DNA of 64,000 bases from Limnohabitans_A sp048020265 (GCF_048020265.1 NZ_CP171843.1:1116001-1180000); one strand, 5' to 3'. Numbered from the stretch's first letter, positions 54,129 through 63,742 are shown. Notes: generated by a model from the sequence alone, not told the origin. Translations and numbers: made by a program.

Positions 54129-56090
54129 ATGAGTTCCACCATCTACCAACCCAGCGCCGACTTCGTCAAAAACGCCCATGTTTCCGGCATGGCCGCTTAC
54201 GAAGCGCTGTGCAAGGAAGCCGAAACTGATTACCAGGGTTACTGGGGCCGTTTGGCCAAAGAGCTGATCACTTGGAAGACGCCTTTCACCAAAGTGCTCG
54301 ATGAGTCCAACGCACCATTCTTCAAGTGGTTTGAAGACGGCACCCTGAACGCCTCCTACAACTGCCTGGACCGCAACGTAGAAAAAGGCCTGGGCGACAA
54401 GACCGCCATCATCTTTGAAGCCGATGGCGGTGAAGTGACCAAGGTCACCTACAGCCAGCTGCTGGCCAAGACCTGCCAATACGCCAATGCCTTGAAGAGC
54501 CTGGGCATCAAAAAGGGTGACCGCGTCGTCATCTACATCTCCATGTCCATCGAAGGCGTGGCCGCCATGCAGGCCTGCGCCCGCATCGGCGCGACCCACT
54601 CGGTGGTGTTCGGTGGCTTCTCGGCCCAGTCCCTGCGCGACCGCATCGAAGACACCGGCGCTGTGGCCGTGATCACCGCCGACAACCAGGTGCGCGGCGG
54701 CAAGTTGCTGCCCCTCAAGTCCATCGTCGACGAAGCCATCAACCTGGGCGGCTGCGGCTCCATCCAAAATGTTTTGGTCGTCAAGCGCTCGGGCGCCGAC
54801 ATCGCCATGACCGCTGGCCGCGACCTGTGGATGGCCGACTTGGCCGACAGGCAAGCCACCACCTGCGAGCCCGAGTGGGTCGGTGCCGAGCATCCCCTGT
54901 TCCTGCTCTACACCTCCGGCTCCACCGGCAAACCCAAAGGTGTGCAGCACAGCACAGGCGGCTACCTGCTGCACGCGGCATTGACCACCAAGTGGACCTT
55001 CGACTTGAAGGCCGACGACGTGTTCTGGTGCACCGCCGACATCGGCTGGGTCACCGGCCACACCTACATCACCTACGGCCCCTTGGCCTTGGGCGGCACC
55101 GAGATCGTGTTCGAAGGCGTGCCCACGTATCCAGACGCAGGCCGCTTCTGGAAGATGATCCAGGACCACAAGGTCTCGATCTTCTACACCGCGCCCACCG
55201 CCATCCGCTCGCTCATCAAGGCCGCCGAGTCCAACGACGCTGTGCACCCCAAGAGCTACAACTTGAGCAGCCTGCGCTTGCTGGGCTCGGTCGGTGAACC
55301 GATCAACCCCGCCGCTTGGGAGTGGTATTACCAGCACGTGGGCGGCAGCAAGTGCCCGATCGTGGACACCTTCTGGCAAACCGAAACTGGTGGCCACATG
55401 ATCACCCCGTTGCCTGGCGTGACGCCCATGGTGCCCGGCTCTTGCACACTGCCTTTCCCCGGCATCCAGGCGGCCATCGTGGACGAGACCGGCAAAGACA
55501 TGCCCAACGGCCAAGGCGGCATTTTGGTCGTGAAAAAGCCATGGCCTTCGATGATCCGCACGATCTGGGGCGACCCTGAGCGTTTCAAGAAGAGCTACTA
55601 CCCTGAAGACTTCAAGGGCAAGTACTACCTGGCGGGCGACGGCGCGATCCGTGACGAGAAAACCGGCTACTTCACCATCACCGGCCGCATCGACGATGTG
55701 CTGAACGTCTCTGGCCACCGCATGGGCACGATGGAAATCGAATCGGCCTTGGTCAGCTGCACTGAGCTTGTCGCCGAAGCCGCGGTGGTGGGCCGTCCCG
55801 ACGACACCACGGGTGAGGCGATTTGCGCCTTCGTGGTGCTCAAGCGTTCGTTGCCCAATACCGAAGAGGGCAAGGCGATTGCCAAGCAGTTGCGCGACCA
55901 CATCGCCAAGGAAATCGGCCCAATCGCCAAGCCCAAGGACATCCGCTTCGGTGAGAACTTGCCCAAGACCCGTTCGGGCAAGATCATGCGCCGCCTGCTG
56001 CGCTCGCTGGCCAAAGGCGAAGAGATCACGCAAGACATCTCCACGCTGGAAAACCCCGCCATCCTGGGGCAGCTGGGTCAGGCTTACTGA
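54129..56090 (+). CDS. acs: acetyl-CoA synthetase
   Basis: Makes acetyl-CoA from acetate, ATP and CoA. 653 residues. AMP-binding P-loop YTSGSTGKPKGVQH, WCTADIGWVTGHTY, DTFWQTETGGHMITP and the C-terminal acetylation/catalytic Lys in TRSGKIMRR all match Acs. ATG 54129 has GAGGAGAC upstream. Confidence 0.96.
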   Translation: MSSTIYQPSADFVKNAHVSGMAAYEALCKEAETDYQGYWGRLAKELITWKTPFTKVLDESNAPFFKWFEDGTLNASYNCLDRNVEKGLGDKTAIIFEADGGEVTKVTYSQLLAKTCQYANALKSLGIKKGDRVVIYISMSIEGVAAMQACARIGATHSVVFGGFSAQSLRDRIEDTGAVAVITADNQVRGGKLLPLKSIVDEAINLGGCGSIQNVLVVKRSGADIAMTAGRDLWMADLADRQATTCEPEWVGAEHPLFLLYTSGSTGKPKGVQHSTGGYLLHAALTTKWTFDLKADDVFWCTADIGWVTGHTYITYGPLALGGTEIVFEGVPTYPDAGRFWKMIQDHKVSIFYTAPTAIRSLIKAAESNDAVHPKSYNLSSLRLLGSVGEPINPAAWEWYYQHVGGSKCPIVDTFWQTETGGHMITPLPGVTPMVPGSCTLPFPGIQAAIVDETGKDMPNGQGGILVVKKPWPSMIRTIWGDPERFKKSYYPEDFKGKYYLAGDGAIRDEKTGYFTITGRIDDVLNVSGHRMGTMEIESALVSCTELVAEAAVVGRPDDTTGEAICAFVVLKRSLPNTEEGKAIAKQLRDHIAKEIGPIAKPKDIRFGENLPKTRSGKIMRRLLRSLAKGEEITQDISTLENPAILGQLGQAY

Positions 56091-56121
56091 TCGGTCATGC
56101 CGGACTTGATCCGGCGGCGAT

Positions 56122-56151
56122 GCAAAACGGCAGCTCTGGCTGCCGTTTTGC
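56122..56151. terminator. bidirectional terminator between acs and ggt
   Basis: Perfect 12-bp stem GCAAAACGGCAG (56122-56133) / CTGCCGTTTTGC (56140-56151), loop CTCTGG. Symmetric and A/T-flanked, so it can serve both converging genes. Confidence 0.8.
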
Positions 56152-56177
56152 TTTCTGTTTTTCTCCAGAGCGGTCGC

Positions 56178-58007
56178 TCAGTCGCCCAGCACCACACCTT
56201 CGCGCCGGGGATCGGCCCCGCCAAACCAGCCGCTGGGCGTGCGCTTGATCGCCTGCAGGCCGCTGGTCATGTCCATTTCGCGCACCTCGTGGCCACGCAA
56301 CTGGAGGGCGTCCACGGTGCTGCGCTCGAAGCGCTGGGCTTCGAGCAAAGTGGGGCCGCCCAGCGAGCCAAAGTTCGGCAAGTCAATCGCTTGCTGTGCG
56401 TTCAGGCCCCAGTGCAGCGTGCCCGTGAGCAGCTTGGTGGTGTAGTGGATGATGAGTGCACCGCCGGGGCTGCCGCCGCTTATGAGCAGCTGGCCCGAGG
56501 CCTTGTCAAACACCAAAGTGGGCGACATGGACGAGCGCGGGCGTTTGCCGGGCTCGACCCGGTTGGCAATCGGGCGGCCTTGTGCATCGGCAGGGGCCAG
56601 GCTGAAATCGGTCAATTCGTTGTTGAGCAAAAAGCCACCGGGGCGAGTGGGGTCGGTTGTGACCATTCGGCGTGCACCAAAAGCCGCTTCGATGGTGGTG
56701 GTCATGGCCACCGCCCGGCCTTGCGCATCGACCACGCTGATGTGGCTGGTGCCGTATTCGGTTTGCGTGGGCATGGGCGCGAAGCTGGTGGTTTGGCCAC
56801 CGGGCTGGCCTGCGGGGGCGGTTTTCATGGCCTGGGTGCCGATCAGCTGGCTGCGTTCACGCAGGTAGCCGGGGGCCAGCAGGCTGCGCCAGTCGCCTGC
56901 GGGGGCGCTCACAAAATCCGGGTCGGCCACGTACTGCGCCCGGTCTGCAAAGGCCAGGCGTGAGGCTTGGGTGTAACGGTGCAAAAAGTCGGGCGAGGGC
57001 AGGCCACCAGCCAACTCCGGGCCTTGTGCTTGGGTGTGGCCCAGCATGCCCAAAATCTGGCCGATGGCGATCTGGCCCGAAGATGGTGGCGGAAAGCCGC
57101 AGATGCGGTAAGCCCGCGATATGACCGTGTGGTCAAAACACAGGGCTTCACGTTCGCGGGGTTGATAGCTCTTCAAGTCCTGCAGGCTCAGGGTGCCGGG
57201 GCGAGGTGCTTGGGCTGTGCGTGCCACGATGGCCTGGGCCACTGGACCTTCGTGCAGGGCGCGGCTGCCTGCTTCGGCGATGCGGCGCAGCACATGTGCG
57301 TATTCGGGGTTGCGCAGCACATGGCCCACGGGCCAGGCCTGGCCATCGGCTTGGTAGAAAAAGCGCAGGGCCAGCGGGTCTTTTTTCAGGTGTGGATCGG
57401 CTTGCAGCAAGGCGTGCAGACGCGGGCTGACTCGAAAGCCTTGCTCGGCCAGCGCGATGGCGGGCGCCAACAACTGCGCCCAGGGCAGGCGACCGTGTTG
57501 CTGGTGTGCCGCTTCGAGCATGCGCACCGCGCCGGGCACACCCACCGAATGGCCGCTTTGCACCGCATCGTCAAAGGAGATGGGCTTGCCCTGGTCCATG
57601 AACATGTCGCTGCGGGCGCCGGAGGGGGCGGTTTCGCGCCCGTCGTACGCCGTGACTTGGCGGCCATCAAAGTGCAGCAAGAAAGCCCCGCCGCCAATGC
57701 CGCTCGACTGCGGCTCCACCAAGCCCAGCACCATTTGCACCGCGATGGCCGCGTCCAGGGCCGAGCCGCCTGCGCGCAGCACCTGGTGCCCCGCATCGGT
57801 GGCCAAGGGGTTGGCGGCGGCCACGGCCTGCCGCGCATAGGCCCAGCCGGGTTTGGCGCTGTTGCCGCTGGCGGCTTCGGGTTGTTCGGGCACGCTGTAG
57901 CGCCATGCGTTGGCGGGTGCTTGTGTCGTGGTCAAACCCGTGGGCGGTGTGGCGCAAGCGCTCAAGAGCGCCAGCGCGATCAGGCTCAAAGCAAATTGGC
58001 AGTTCAT
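56178..58007 (-). CDS. ggt: gamma-glutamyltransferase
   Basis: Cleaves or transfers the gamma-glutamyl group of glutathione. 609 residues from ATG 58007 (GGGAG upstream). The leader ends in a lipobox-like LLSAC (Cys18), implying lipid anchoring. Auto-processing and catalytic Thr about residue 420 in EYGTSHISVVD; glycine-rich GGSPGG region follows. Heavy and light chains would come from cleavage before Thr420. Confidence 0.92.
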   Translation of the reverse strand: MNCQFALSLIALALLSACATPPTGLTTTQAPANAWRYSVPEQPEAASGNSAKPGWAYARQAVAAANPLATDAGHQVLRAGGSALDAAIAVQMVLGLVEPQSSGIGGGAFLLHFDGRQVTAYDGRETAPSGARSDMFMDQGKPISFDDAVQSGHSVGVPGAVRMLEAAHQQHGRLPWAQLLAPAIALAEQGFRVSPRLHALLQADPHLKKDPLALRFFYQADGQAWPVGHVLRNPEYAHVLRRIAEAGSRALHEGPVAQAIVARTAQAPRPGTLSLQDLKSYQPREREALCFDHTVISRAYRICGFPPPSSGQIAIGQILGMLGHTQAQGPELAGGLPSPDFLHRYTQASRLAFADRAQYVADPDFVSAPAGDWRSLLAPGYLRERSQLIGTQAMKTAPAGQPGGQTTSFAPMPTQTEYGTSHISVVDAQGRAVAMTTTIEAAFGARRMVTTDPTRPGGFLLNNELTDFSLAPADAQGRPIANRVEPGKRPRSSMSPTLVFDKASGQLLISGGSPGGALIIHYTTKLLTGTLHWGLNAQQAIDLPNFGSLGGPTLLEAQRFERSTVDALQLRGHEVREMDMTSGLQAIKRTPSGWFGGADPRREGVVLGD

Positions 58008-58130
58008 GGTTTCTCCCTGGATTGGCCATGGTAGCGGCAAGCGCAGGTTTGGCCCAGTGCGTCAGCGACTCCGTTGGCCCCAAGAAAACAGGCCCCGCAG
58101 GGCCTGTTGTGCAGCTGCTGAGACCTCAGC

Positions 58131-58889
58131 TCACTTCGGTGCCAGGCGGATGGCGCCATCCAAACGGATGACTTCGCCGTTGAGCATGTCGTTTTCGATG
58201 ATGTGCTTGGCCAATTTGGCGTAGTCCTGGGGCGTGCCCAAGCGGCTGGGGAAGGGCACGCCTGCGGCCAGCGCGTCTTGCACTTCTTGCGGCATACCAA
58301 ACAGCATGGGGGTGCCGAAAATGCCGGGGGCAATGGTCATGTTGCGGATGCCGTTGCGGGCCAGGTCGCGGGCAATGGGCAGGGTCATGCCGACCACGCC
58401 GCCTTTGGATGCGGCATAAGCGGCTTGGCCAATCTGGCCGTCATAGGCGGCCACGCTGGCGGTGCTGATCAGCACGCCACGCTCGCCAGTGGCCTCGGGC
58501 TCGTTCTTGCACATGGCCTCTGACGCCAGACGGATCATGTTGAAGGTGCCGACCAGGTTGACCATGATGGTCTTGGTGTAAACGGCCAGGCTGTGCGCGC
58601 CGTTTTTGCCCACGGTCTTTTCTGCGGGGGCGATGCCTGCGCAGTTGATCAGGCCCATCAGCTTGCCTATGGACACCGCTTTGGCTACCACGGCCTGACC
58701 GTCGGCCTCGTTGCTCACGTCGCATTTGACAAATGCGCCGCCGAGTTCTTTGGCGACAGCCTCGCCTTTTTCGGTCTGCATGTCAGCGATCACCACTTTG
58801 CCGCCGTTGGCCGCCAGCATGCGGGCCGTGCCCTCGCCCAGGCCCGATGCCCCGCCGGTGACGATGAAAACTTTGCCTTGAATGTCCAT
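58131..58889 (-). CDS. short-chain dehydrogenase (3-hydroxyacyl-CoA dehydrogenase type II-like)
   Basis: 252 residues. Rossmann motif TGGASGLGEG (about 12-21), the catalytic Ser in STASVAAYDGQ and YAASKGG (Tyr-x-x-x-Lys), and NCAGIAPA. The whole sequence resembles HSD17B10/3-hydroxy-2-methylbutyryl-CoA dehydrogenases of isoleucine or fatty-acid breakdown. A palindromic operator lies just upstream. Confidence 0.85.
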   Translation of the reverse strand: MDIQGKVFIVTGGASGLGEGTARMLAANGGKVVIADMQTEKGEAVAKELGGAFVKCDVSNEADGQAVVAKAVSIGKLMGLINCAGIAPAEKTVGKNGAHSLAVYTKTIMVNLVGTFNMIRLASEAMCKNEPEATGERGVLISTASVAAYDGQIGQAAYAASKGGVVGMTLPIARDLARNGIRNMTIAPGIFGTPMLFGMPQEVQDALAAGVPFPSRLGTPQDYAKLAKHIIENDMLNGEVIRLDGAIRLAPK

Positions 58890-58908
58890 GTTTTGCTCCT
58901 GAATGTGA

Positions 58909-58929
58909 TTGACGTTACGTCAACGTCAA
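58909..58929. promoter_or_regulatory. palindromic operator upstream of the SDR gene
   Basis: Perfect 15-base palindrome TTGACGT-T-ACGTCAA (58909-58923), overlapping a second ACGTCAA (to 58929). It resembles the LiuR-type MerR operators of branched-chain acyl-CoA degradation genes. It is 20 bases from the SDR start. Confidence 0.55.
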
Positions 58930-59104
58930 TTATGCACAGTTGGCTTGCGCTCAGTGGCGCCTGGAAGGCGGAAATCAGGACGGTCGTAATGCGAACACGG
59001 TACTCGACTACTGGCTTTGTTGGATGTACAAAGGTCCCCTGGTTTCCTAGCATGGCTTGGGTCACGGGCCAGCGGTCCGGCTTGCACTTGAACAGGAGAA
59101 CGGT

Positions 59105-60280
59105 ATGGCTTCAGACCTCACATGGGACAAGAGCGAAACATCGATCTTGCAGACCGACGACAACTGGCGTCGCGCGACCGAGTTGCTGGCCACGGCCGAT
59201 ATTCAAGTTGGAGGCAGCCGGCCTTGGGACATGCGGGTGCACCACCACGCCACGTTCGACCGCATCCTGACCCGCGGCAGTCTGGGCTTGGGCGAGAGCT
59301 ACACCGACGGCTGGTGGGATTGCGACCAAGTGGATGAGCTGATCACCCGGATTTTGCGGGCTCGTCTGGACGAGCAAGTGGGTCGGGCCGGTTGGTTGTG
59401 GGCATCGTTGAAGGCGCGGCTGACCAATCTGCAATCACCCCACCGGGCCTGGCAGGTGGGTGAGGGGCATTACGACCTGGGCAACGATTTGTACGAAGCC
59501 ATGCTGGACCCGTCCATGGCCTACAGCTGCGGCTACTGGCCGGTGGCCCAAAACCTGGCGCAGGCGCAAGAGGCCAAGCTCGACCTCATTTGCCAAAAGC
59601 TGCAGCTCCAACCGGGCATGACGCTGCTGGACATTGGTTGCGGTTGGGGCAGCCTGATGCTGTTTGCGGCCCGCCATTACCGCGTCAAGTGCGTGGGGCT
59701 CACTGTCTCGAAAGAGCAAGCCCGCCTAGGGGCTGAAAAAGCGCAGGATTTGCCTGTGCGTTTCGAGTTGGCCGATTACCGGCAATTCAACCCCCATGGC
59801 GAACAGCGCTTTGACCGCATCGCTTCTGTGGGCATGTTCGAGCATGTGGGCCACAAAAACTACCCCGTTTATTTCGACATGGTCCGGCGCTGTCTGCGCG
59901 ACGATGGCCTTTTCTTGCTGCACACCATTGGTAAAAATCGGGCTGGCGCGGGCATTGACCCTTGGATCGAAAAATACATCTTTCCCAATGGGGTGCTGCC
60001 CTCTGCCTCCGAGATCGCCTATTACAGCGAGGACCAATTCGTCATGGAGGATTGGCACAACTTTGGCGAGGACTATGACAAGACCTTGATGGCCTGGCAT
60101 GCACGTTTTGAAGCGGCCTGGCCCGGATTGAAAGCACGCTACGGCGAACGCTTTTACCGCATGTGGCGTTACTACCTGCTGTGCTGCGCAGGCACCTTCC
60201 GAGCCCGCGACAACCAGCTGTGGCAAGTGGTGCTGTCACCGGGCGGCAAGACCGGGGGCTACCGCAGGCCGCTGATGTGA
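59105..60280 (+). CDS. cfa: cyclopropane-fatty-acyl-phospholipid synthase
   Basis: Methylates unsaturated membrane lipids with S-adenosylmethionine. 391 residues, close to E. coli Cfa. SAM-binding LLDIGCGWGSLMLFAARHY (about 178-196), SVGMFEHVGHKNY and FLLHTIGKN; upstream GEGHYDLGNDLYEAMLDPSM is the conserved family block. GGAGAACGGT precedes ATG 59105. Confidence 0.95.
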   Translation: MASDLTWDKSETSILQTDDNWRRATELLATADIQVGGSRPWDMRVHHHATFDRILTRGSLGLGESYTDGWWDCDQVDELITRILRARLDEQVGRAGWLWASLKARLTNLQSPHRAWQVGEGHYDLGNDLYEAMLDPSMAYSCGYWPVAQNLAQAQEAKLDLICQKLQLQPGMTLLDIGCGWGSLMLFAARHYRVKCVGLTVSKEQARLGAEKAQDLPVRFELADYRQFNPHGEQRFDRIASVGMFEHVGHKNYPVYFDMVRRCLRDDGLFLLHTIGKNRAGAGIDPWIEKYIFPNGVLPSASEIAYYSEDQFVMEDWHNFGEDYDKTLMAWHARFEAAWPGLKARYGERFYRMWRYYLLCCAGTFRARDNQLWQVVLSPGGKTGGYRRPLM

Positions 60281-60309
60281 AGGTGTGCCCTGCGCAATGA
60301 GTGTGGGCC

Positions 60310-60438
60310 TTACTCGTGCTTGTTCATCTTTTGCACAAACATGCGCACAAAGAAGGCTGCCATCAACAACACGAACAAGATCACGGCCAGGCTCATGAGG
60401 CCGTAGTCGGTGGAAAACAGGTCGATCAACATTTTCAT
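60310..60438 (-). CDS. small DUF3149 membrane protein
   Basis: 42 residues from ATG 60438 (AAAAGGAAA upstream). One hydrophobic helix (SLAVILFVLLMAAFFVRMFV) and a short charged tail. It matches the small DUF3149 family of beta-proteobacteria in length and pattern. Function unknown. Confidence 0.7.
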   Translation of the reverse strand: MKMLIDLFSTDYGLMSLAVILFVLLMAAFFVRMFVQKMNKHE

Positions 60439-60574
60439 GGGGTTTCCTTTTGTTGGTTTTGATGTTTCACTGTGCCGTAAAAACCCCAAAAAAGCGCTGA
60501 TGAAAGTCAAGGTGCGGGCATGTGCCGTGCTTCAATGTGCTTTGTACTTTTTAAAGCCCTGTGCCCATCCCCAT

Positions 60575-60997
60575 ATGACCGCCTTCCAGAAGCTTCCCCT
60601 GTCTGTTTCCGCCCGGATTTTTCTGGTGTTGGGGGCACTCAGCGCCTGCACCAGTGTGGTATTCAGCGCCGCGTTTGCGCATTTGCCGGTCTTTGCCGCT
60701 GGCGTGCCGACGGGAGTTCAAACTGCCTTGAGCCAGCAGCAATTCCATTCGGTAGGCTTGCTGATCACGGGCTTGGCCATCGGGGTGTGCGGCGTGTCCC
60801 GCTGGCGCTTGGCAGCGGGTTGGTTGATGCTGTTGGGCGTGCTGTTGTTCAGCTTCAACCTGTATGCGCGGCATGTGCTGGGTTTTGACGCGTTGCGCGC
60901 GGCTGTGCCCTGGGGCGGGGCGGCGTGGATTTTGGCGTGGCTCAGTCTGGCGGTGGGTTTTGTCAGCGGGCGTGGCGGGAAGGCCGATCCGGATTGA
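60575..60997 (+). CDS. DUF423 membrane protein (YgdD-like)
   Basis: 140 residues from ATG 60575; about four hydrophobic segments, with the family-like stretch QQQFHSVGLLITGLA and MLLGVLLFSFNLYARHVLG. The longer upstream-open frame lacks a better start. Function unknown. Confidence 0.75.
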   Translation: MTAFQKLPLSVSARIFLVLGALSACTSVVFSAAFAHLPVFAAGVPTGVQTALSQQQFHSVGLLITGLAIGVCGVSRWRLAAGWLMLLGVLLFSFNLYARHVLGFDALRAAVPWGGAAWILAWLSLAVGFVSGRGGKADPD

Positions 60998-61012
60998 TGC
61001 CGAAGGTTTTGC

Positions 61013-61038
61013 CTATCGGCACCATAGAAACTATTCAT
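61013..61038 (+). promoter_or_regulatory. putative OxyR site upstream of ahpC
   Basis: CTAT (61013), seven bases, ATAG (61024), seven bases, TCAT (61035): two of the four OxyR tetranucleotides exact and a third near-match, at the right spacing. The site ends next to a weak -35 position. Confidence 0.5.
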
Positions 61039-61060
61039 GAGTGAAAACCCTAGGCTGCAT

Positions 61061-61066
61061 TATGAT
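61061..61066 (+). promoter_or_regulatory. predicted -10 of ahpC
   Basis: TATGAT, 58 bases before the ahpC ATG; the -35 position (61038-61043) reads TGAGTG, poor, as expected for an activator-dependent promoter. Confidence 0.5.
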
Positions 61067-61123
61067 TGCTACCAATGAGTTTTCTCATTCGATAGTTTTT
61101 TTAAACCAACCCAAGGAAACACC

Positions 61124-61687
61124 ATGTCCCTGATCAACACGCAAGTTCAGCCGTTCAAAAACCAAGCCTTCCACAACGGCAAGTTCATCGAAGTGACCGA
61201 AGCCAGCCTGAAAGGCAAGTGGAATGTGTTCATCTTCATGCCCGCTGCATTCACCTTCAACTGCCCTACAGAAATCGAAGACGCGGCTGACAATTACGCA
61301 GCTTTCCAAAAGGCCGGCGCTGAGGTGTACATCATCACCACCGACACGCACTTCTCGCACAAAGTGTGGCACGAGACTTCGCCTGCTGTGGGCAAAGCCA
61401 AGTTCCCATTGGTCGGCGACCCTACACACAAGCTGACCCGCGCTTTTGGCGTGCACATCGAAGAAGACGGCCTGGCTTTGCGCGGCACTTTCGTGATCAA
61501 CCCAGACGGCATCATCAAGACCATGGAAGTTCACTCCAACGAAATCGCCCGTGACGTGTCGGAAACCCTGCGCAAGTTGACTGCTGCTCAGTACACCGCC
61601 GCCAACCCTGGCCAAGTGTGCCCAGCCAAGTGGAAAGAAGGCGCCAAGACTTTGGCTCCCTCCATCGACCTGGTCGGCAAGATCTAA
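61124..61687 (+). CDS. ahpC: alkyl hydroperoxide reductase, peroxiredoxin AhpC
   Basis: 187 residues, the same length as E. coli AhpC. Peroxidatic Cys47 (AAFTFNCPTE) and resolving Cys166 (NPGQVCPAKW). Reduces hydroperoxides and peroxynitrite with AhpF. The start follows AAGGAAA. Confidence 0.97.
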   Translation: MSLINTQVQPFKNQAFHNGKFIEVTEASLKGKWNVFIFMPAAFTFNCPTEIEDAADNYAAFQKAGAEVYIITTDTHFSHKVWHETSPAVGKAKFPLVGDPTHKLTRAFGVHIEEDGLALRGTFVINPDGIIKTMEVHSNEIARDVSETLRKLTAAQYTAANPGQVCPAKWKEGAKTLAPSIDLVGKI

Positions 61688-61880
61688 ATCTTGAATGCCA
61701 TGTCCTGATCTTTCAGGGCAGCTTTTGAGTCAACGCCTGCTTGGCAGGCCGTTGAGCGCAGCGCAAACAGGTTGCCCACCCTGCGTGTGCTGCCCTCAAT
61801 GATTCCCCCCAAACACCTTTATTTGGGTCCCGCCACAAGCGAGGACTTGAGTTTTTTGCAGCCCGAAACAGGAGAACACC

Positions 61881-63470
61881 ATGCTCGACGACACCCTCAA
61901 AGCCCAATTGCAACAGTACTTGGCCTTGCTGCGCCAGCCGATTCGTCTGATTGCCTCTTTGGACGACAGCGAAACCGGCACCGAGATGAAAGAGCTTCTC
62001 GAGACCATCGTGGGCTTGTCTGACAAGGTCACGCTGGACACCACGGGCAACAACGCACGCAAGCCGTCTTTTGAGGTGGTTCGCGAGGGTGAAGCCCAAG
62101 GCGTGCGCTTTGCGGGTCTGCCTCTCGGCCACGAATTTACTTCTCTGGTTTTGGCTTTGCTGTGGACCGGCGGTCATCCTCCCAAGGTCGAGCCTGAGGT
62201 GATTGATGCCATCAAAGGGTTAGATGTGGACTCGAATTTTGAGGTCTACATGTCCCTGTCTTGCCACAACTGCCCGGACGTGGTGCAAGCGCTGTCACTC
62301 ATGGCCATCTTTAACCCCAAAGTCAAAACGGTGGTGATTGAAGGCGGCGCTTTCCAAAATGAGGTGGAGGAGCGCCAGATCATGGCGGTGCCCATGGTCT
62401 TTTTGAACGGTCAGGTTTTCGGTTCTGGACGCATGGGTGTGGAGGAAATCGTGGCCAAACTCGACACAGGTGCGGCCACCCGTGATGCCGCGAAGCTGGA
62501 TTCCAAAGACCCGTTTGAAGTCCTGATCGTCGGCGGTGGCCCTGCAGGTGCGGCTGCAGCCGTGTACGCAGCTCGCAAAGGCATCCGCGTGGGGGTGGCA
62601 GCTGAGCGCTTTGGCGGTCAGACCAACGACACCATGGCGATTGAGAACTACATCTCGGTGCTGGAGACCGATGGCCCCAAGTTCGCGGCTGCTCTGGAAG
62701 CTCAAGTACGCCATTACGGCGTGGACATCATGAACCTGCAGCGTGCCGACAAATTGATCCCCGCAGGGTCAGATGGTTTGGTGCACATTCAGATGCAAAA
62801 CGGCGCGACGCTCAAGGCCAAAACGGTGATTTTGTCGACCGGTGCTCGGTGGCGCAACGTGAACGTGCCCGGCGAAGCCGAGTACAAAAACAAAGGCGTG
62901 GCTTACTGCCCGCATTGCGACGGCCCGCTGTTCAAGGGCAAGCGCACGGCGGTGATCGGCGGCGGCAACTCCGGCATCGAAGCCGCGATTGACCTCGCCG
63001 GCATCGTTGAACACGTCACGGTGCTCGAGTTTGCCGAGCAGTTGAAAGCCGATGCGGTGTTGGTGAACAAGCTGCACAGCTTGCCCAATGTGACGGTGCA
63101 CACCAACGCGCAGACGACGGAGATCACCGGCGACGGCAGCAAGGTCAATGGCATCCGATACAAAGACCGTGCCACCGGCACCGAGCACCATATCGAATTG
63201 GCTGGCGTGTTCGTGCAAATCGGATTGGTACCCAATACCGAGTTTTTGAAGGGCACGATCGAGTTGTCAAAGTTCGGCGAGATTGTGGTGGACGCCAAAG
63301 GCCACACCAATGTGCCGGGCGTGTTCGCGGCGGGTGACTGCACCACCGTGCCTTACAAGCAAATCGTGATCGCCGCAGGCGAGGGTTCGAAAGCTGCGCT
63401 GAGTGCCTTTGACCACTTGATCCGCTTGCCTGCTATGGCGCAAGCCGAGGCTGCCGTCGAAGCCGTTTGA
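61881..63470 (+). CDS. ahpF: alkyl hydroperoxide reductase subunit F
   Basis: 529-residue flavoprotein that passes NADH electrons to AhpC. N-terminal tandem thioredoxin-like domain with Cys128/Cys131 (CHNC), FAD-binding VGGGPAGAAAA (about 218), second redox pair Cys343/Cys346 (YCPHCDGP) and NAD-binding GGGNSGIEAA. ATG 61881 has GGAG upstream. The 193 bases between ahpC and ahpF hold no gene that I can see. Confidence 0.97.
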   Translation: MLDDTLKAQLQQYLALLRQPIRLIASLDDSETGTEMKELLETIVGLSDKVTLDTTGNNARKPSFEVVREGEAQGVRFAGLPLGHEFTSLVLALLWTGGHPPKVEPEVIDAIKGLDVDSNFEVYMSLSCHNCPDVVQALSLMAIFNPKVKTVVIEGGAFQNEVEERQIMAVPMVFLNGQVFGSGRMGVEEIVAKLDTGAATRDAAKLDSKDPFEVLIVGGGPAGAAAAVYAARKGIRVGVAAERFGGQTNDTMAIENYISVLETDGPKFAAALEAQVRHYGVDIMNLQRADKLIPAGSDGLVHIQMQNGATLKAKTVILSTGARWRNVNVPGEAEYKNKGVAYCPHCDGPLFKGKRTAVIGGGNSGIEAAIDLAGIVEHVTVLEFAEQLKADAVLVNKLHSLPNVTVHTNAQTTEITGDGSKVNGIRYKDRATGTEHHIELAGVFVQIGLVPNTEFLKGTIELSKFGEIVVDAKGHTNVPGVFAAGDCTTVPYKQIVIAAGEGSKAALSAFDHLIRLPAMAQAEAAVEAV

Positions 63471-63490
63471 GTGCGGCGGTCATCCTGATC

Positions 63491-63515
63491 AACCCGGCCC
63501 CCTGGCCGGGTTTTT
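63491..63515 (+). terminator. terminator of ahpF
   Basis: AACCCGGCC (63491-63499) pairs with GGCCGGGTT (63504-63512), then a T run. Its T run touches the hemP stop on the other strand. Confidence 0.8.
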
Positions 63516-63742
63516 CATTTTGTCAGAATCAACTTGCCTTGCCGTGTGCTTTGCAGTCGGTAAGTGGCCCCCAGATGCTGGATGAGTACCAGGTTCTGGT
63601 CGCCCAGAACTTCGCGGCTGTCCAGGGTTCGCGGGTTGGTGGACTTCACCTTGAGCCCTTGGCGGGCAGCCGCAGGCGGCAGGGTTGGCGCATCCATCTC
63701 TTTGCAGAGTGGGGTGATGGACACAGAGGGCGTAGCGTTCAT
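63515..63742 (-). CDS. hemP: hemin uptake protein HemP
   Basis: 75 residues; the C-terminal half shows the HemP/HmuP pattern (NLVLIQHLGATYRLQSTRQ then GKLILTK). In beta-proteobacteria HmuP-type proteins act as regulators needed for heme-receptor expression. ATG 63742 overlaps the exbD stop by four bases. Confidence 0.85.
   Translation of the reverse strand: MNATPSVSITPLCKEMDAPTLPPAAARQGLKVKSTNPRTLDSREVLGDQNLVLIQHLGATYRLQSTRQGKLILTK

Noticed and set aside
54054..56033. 659-codon frame antisense to acs
   Set aside because: Antisense shadow of a fully conserved acetyl-CoA synthetase.
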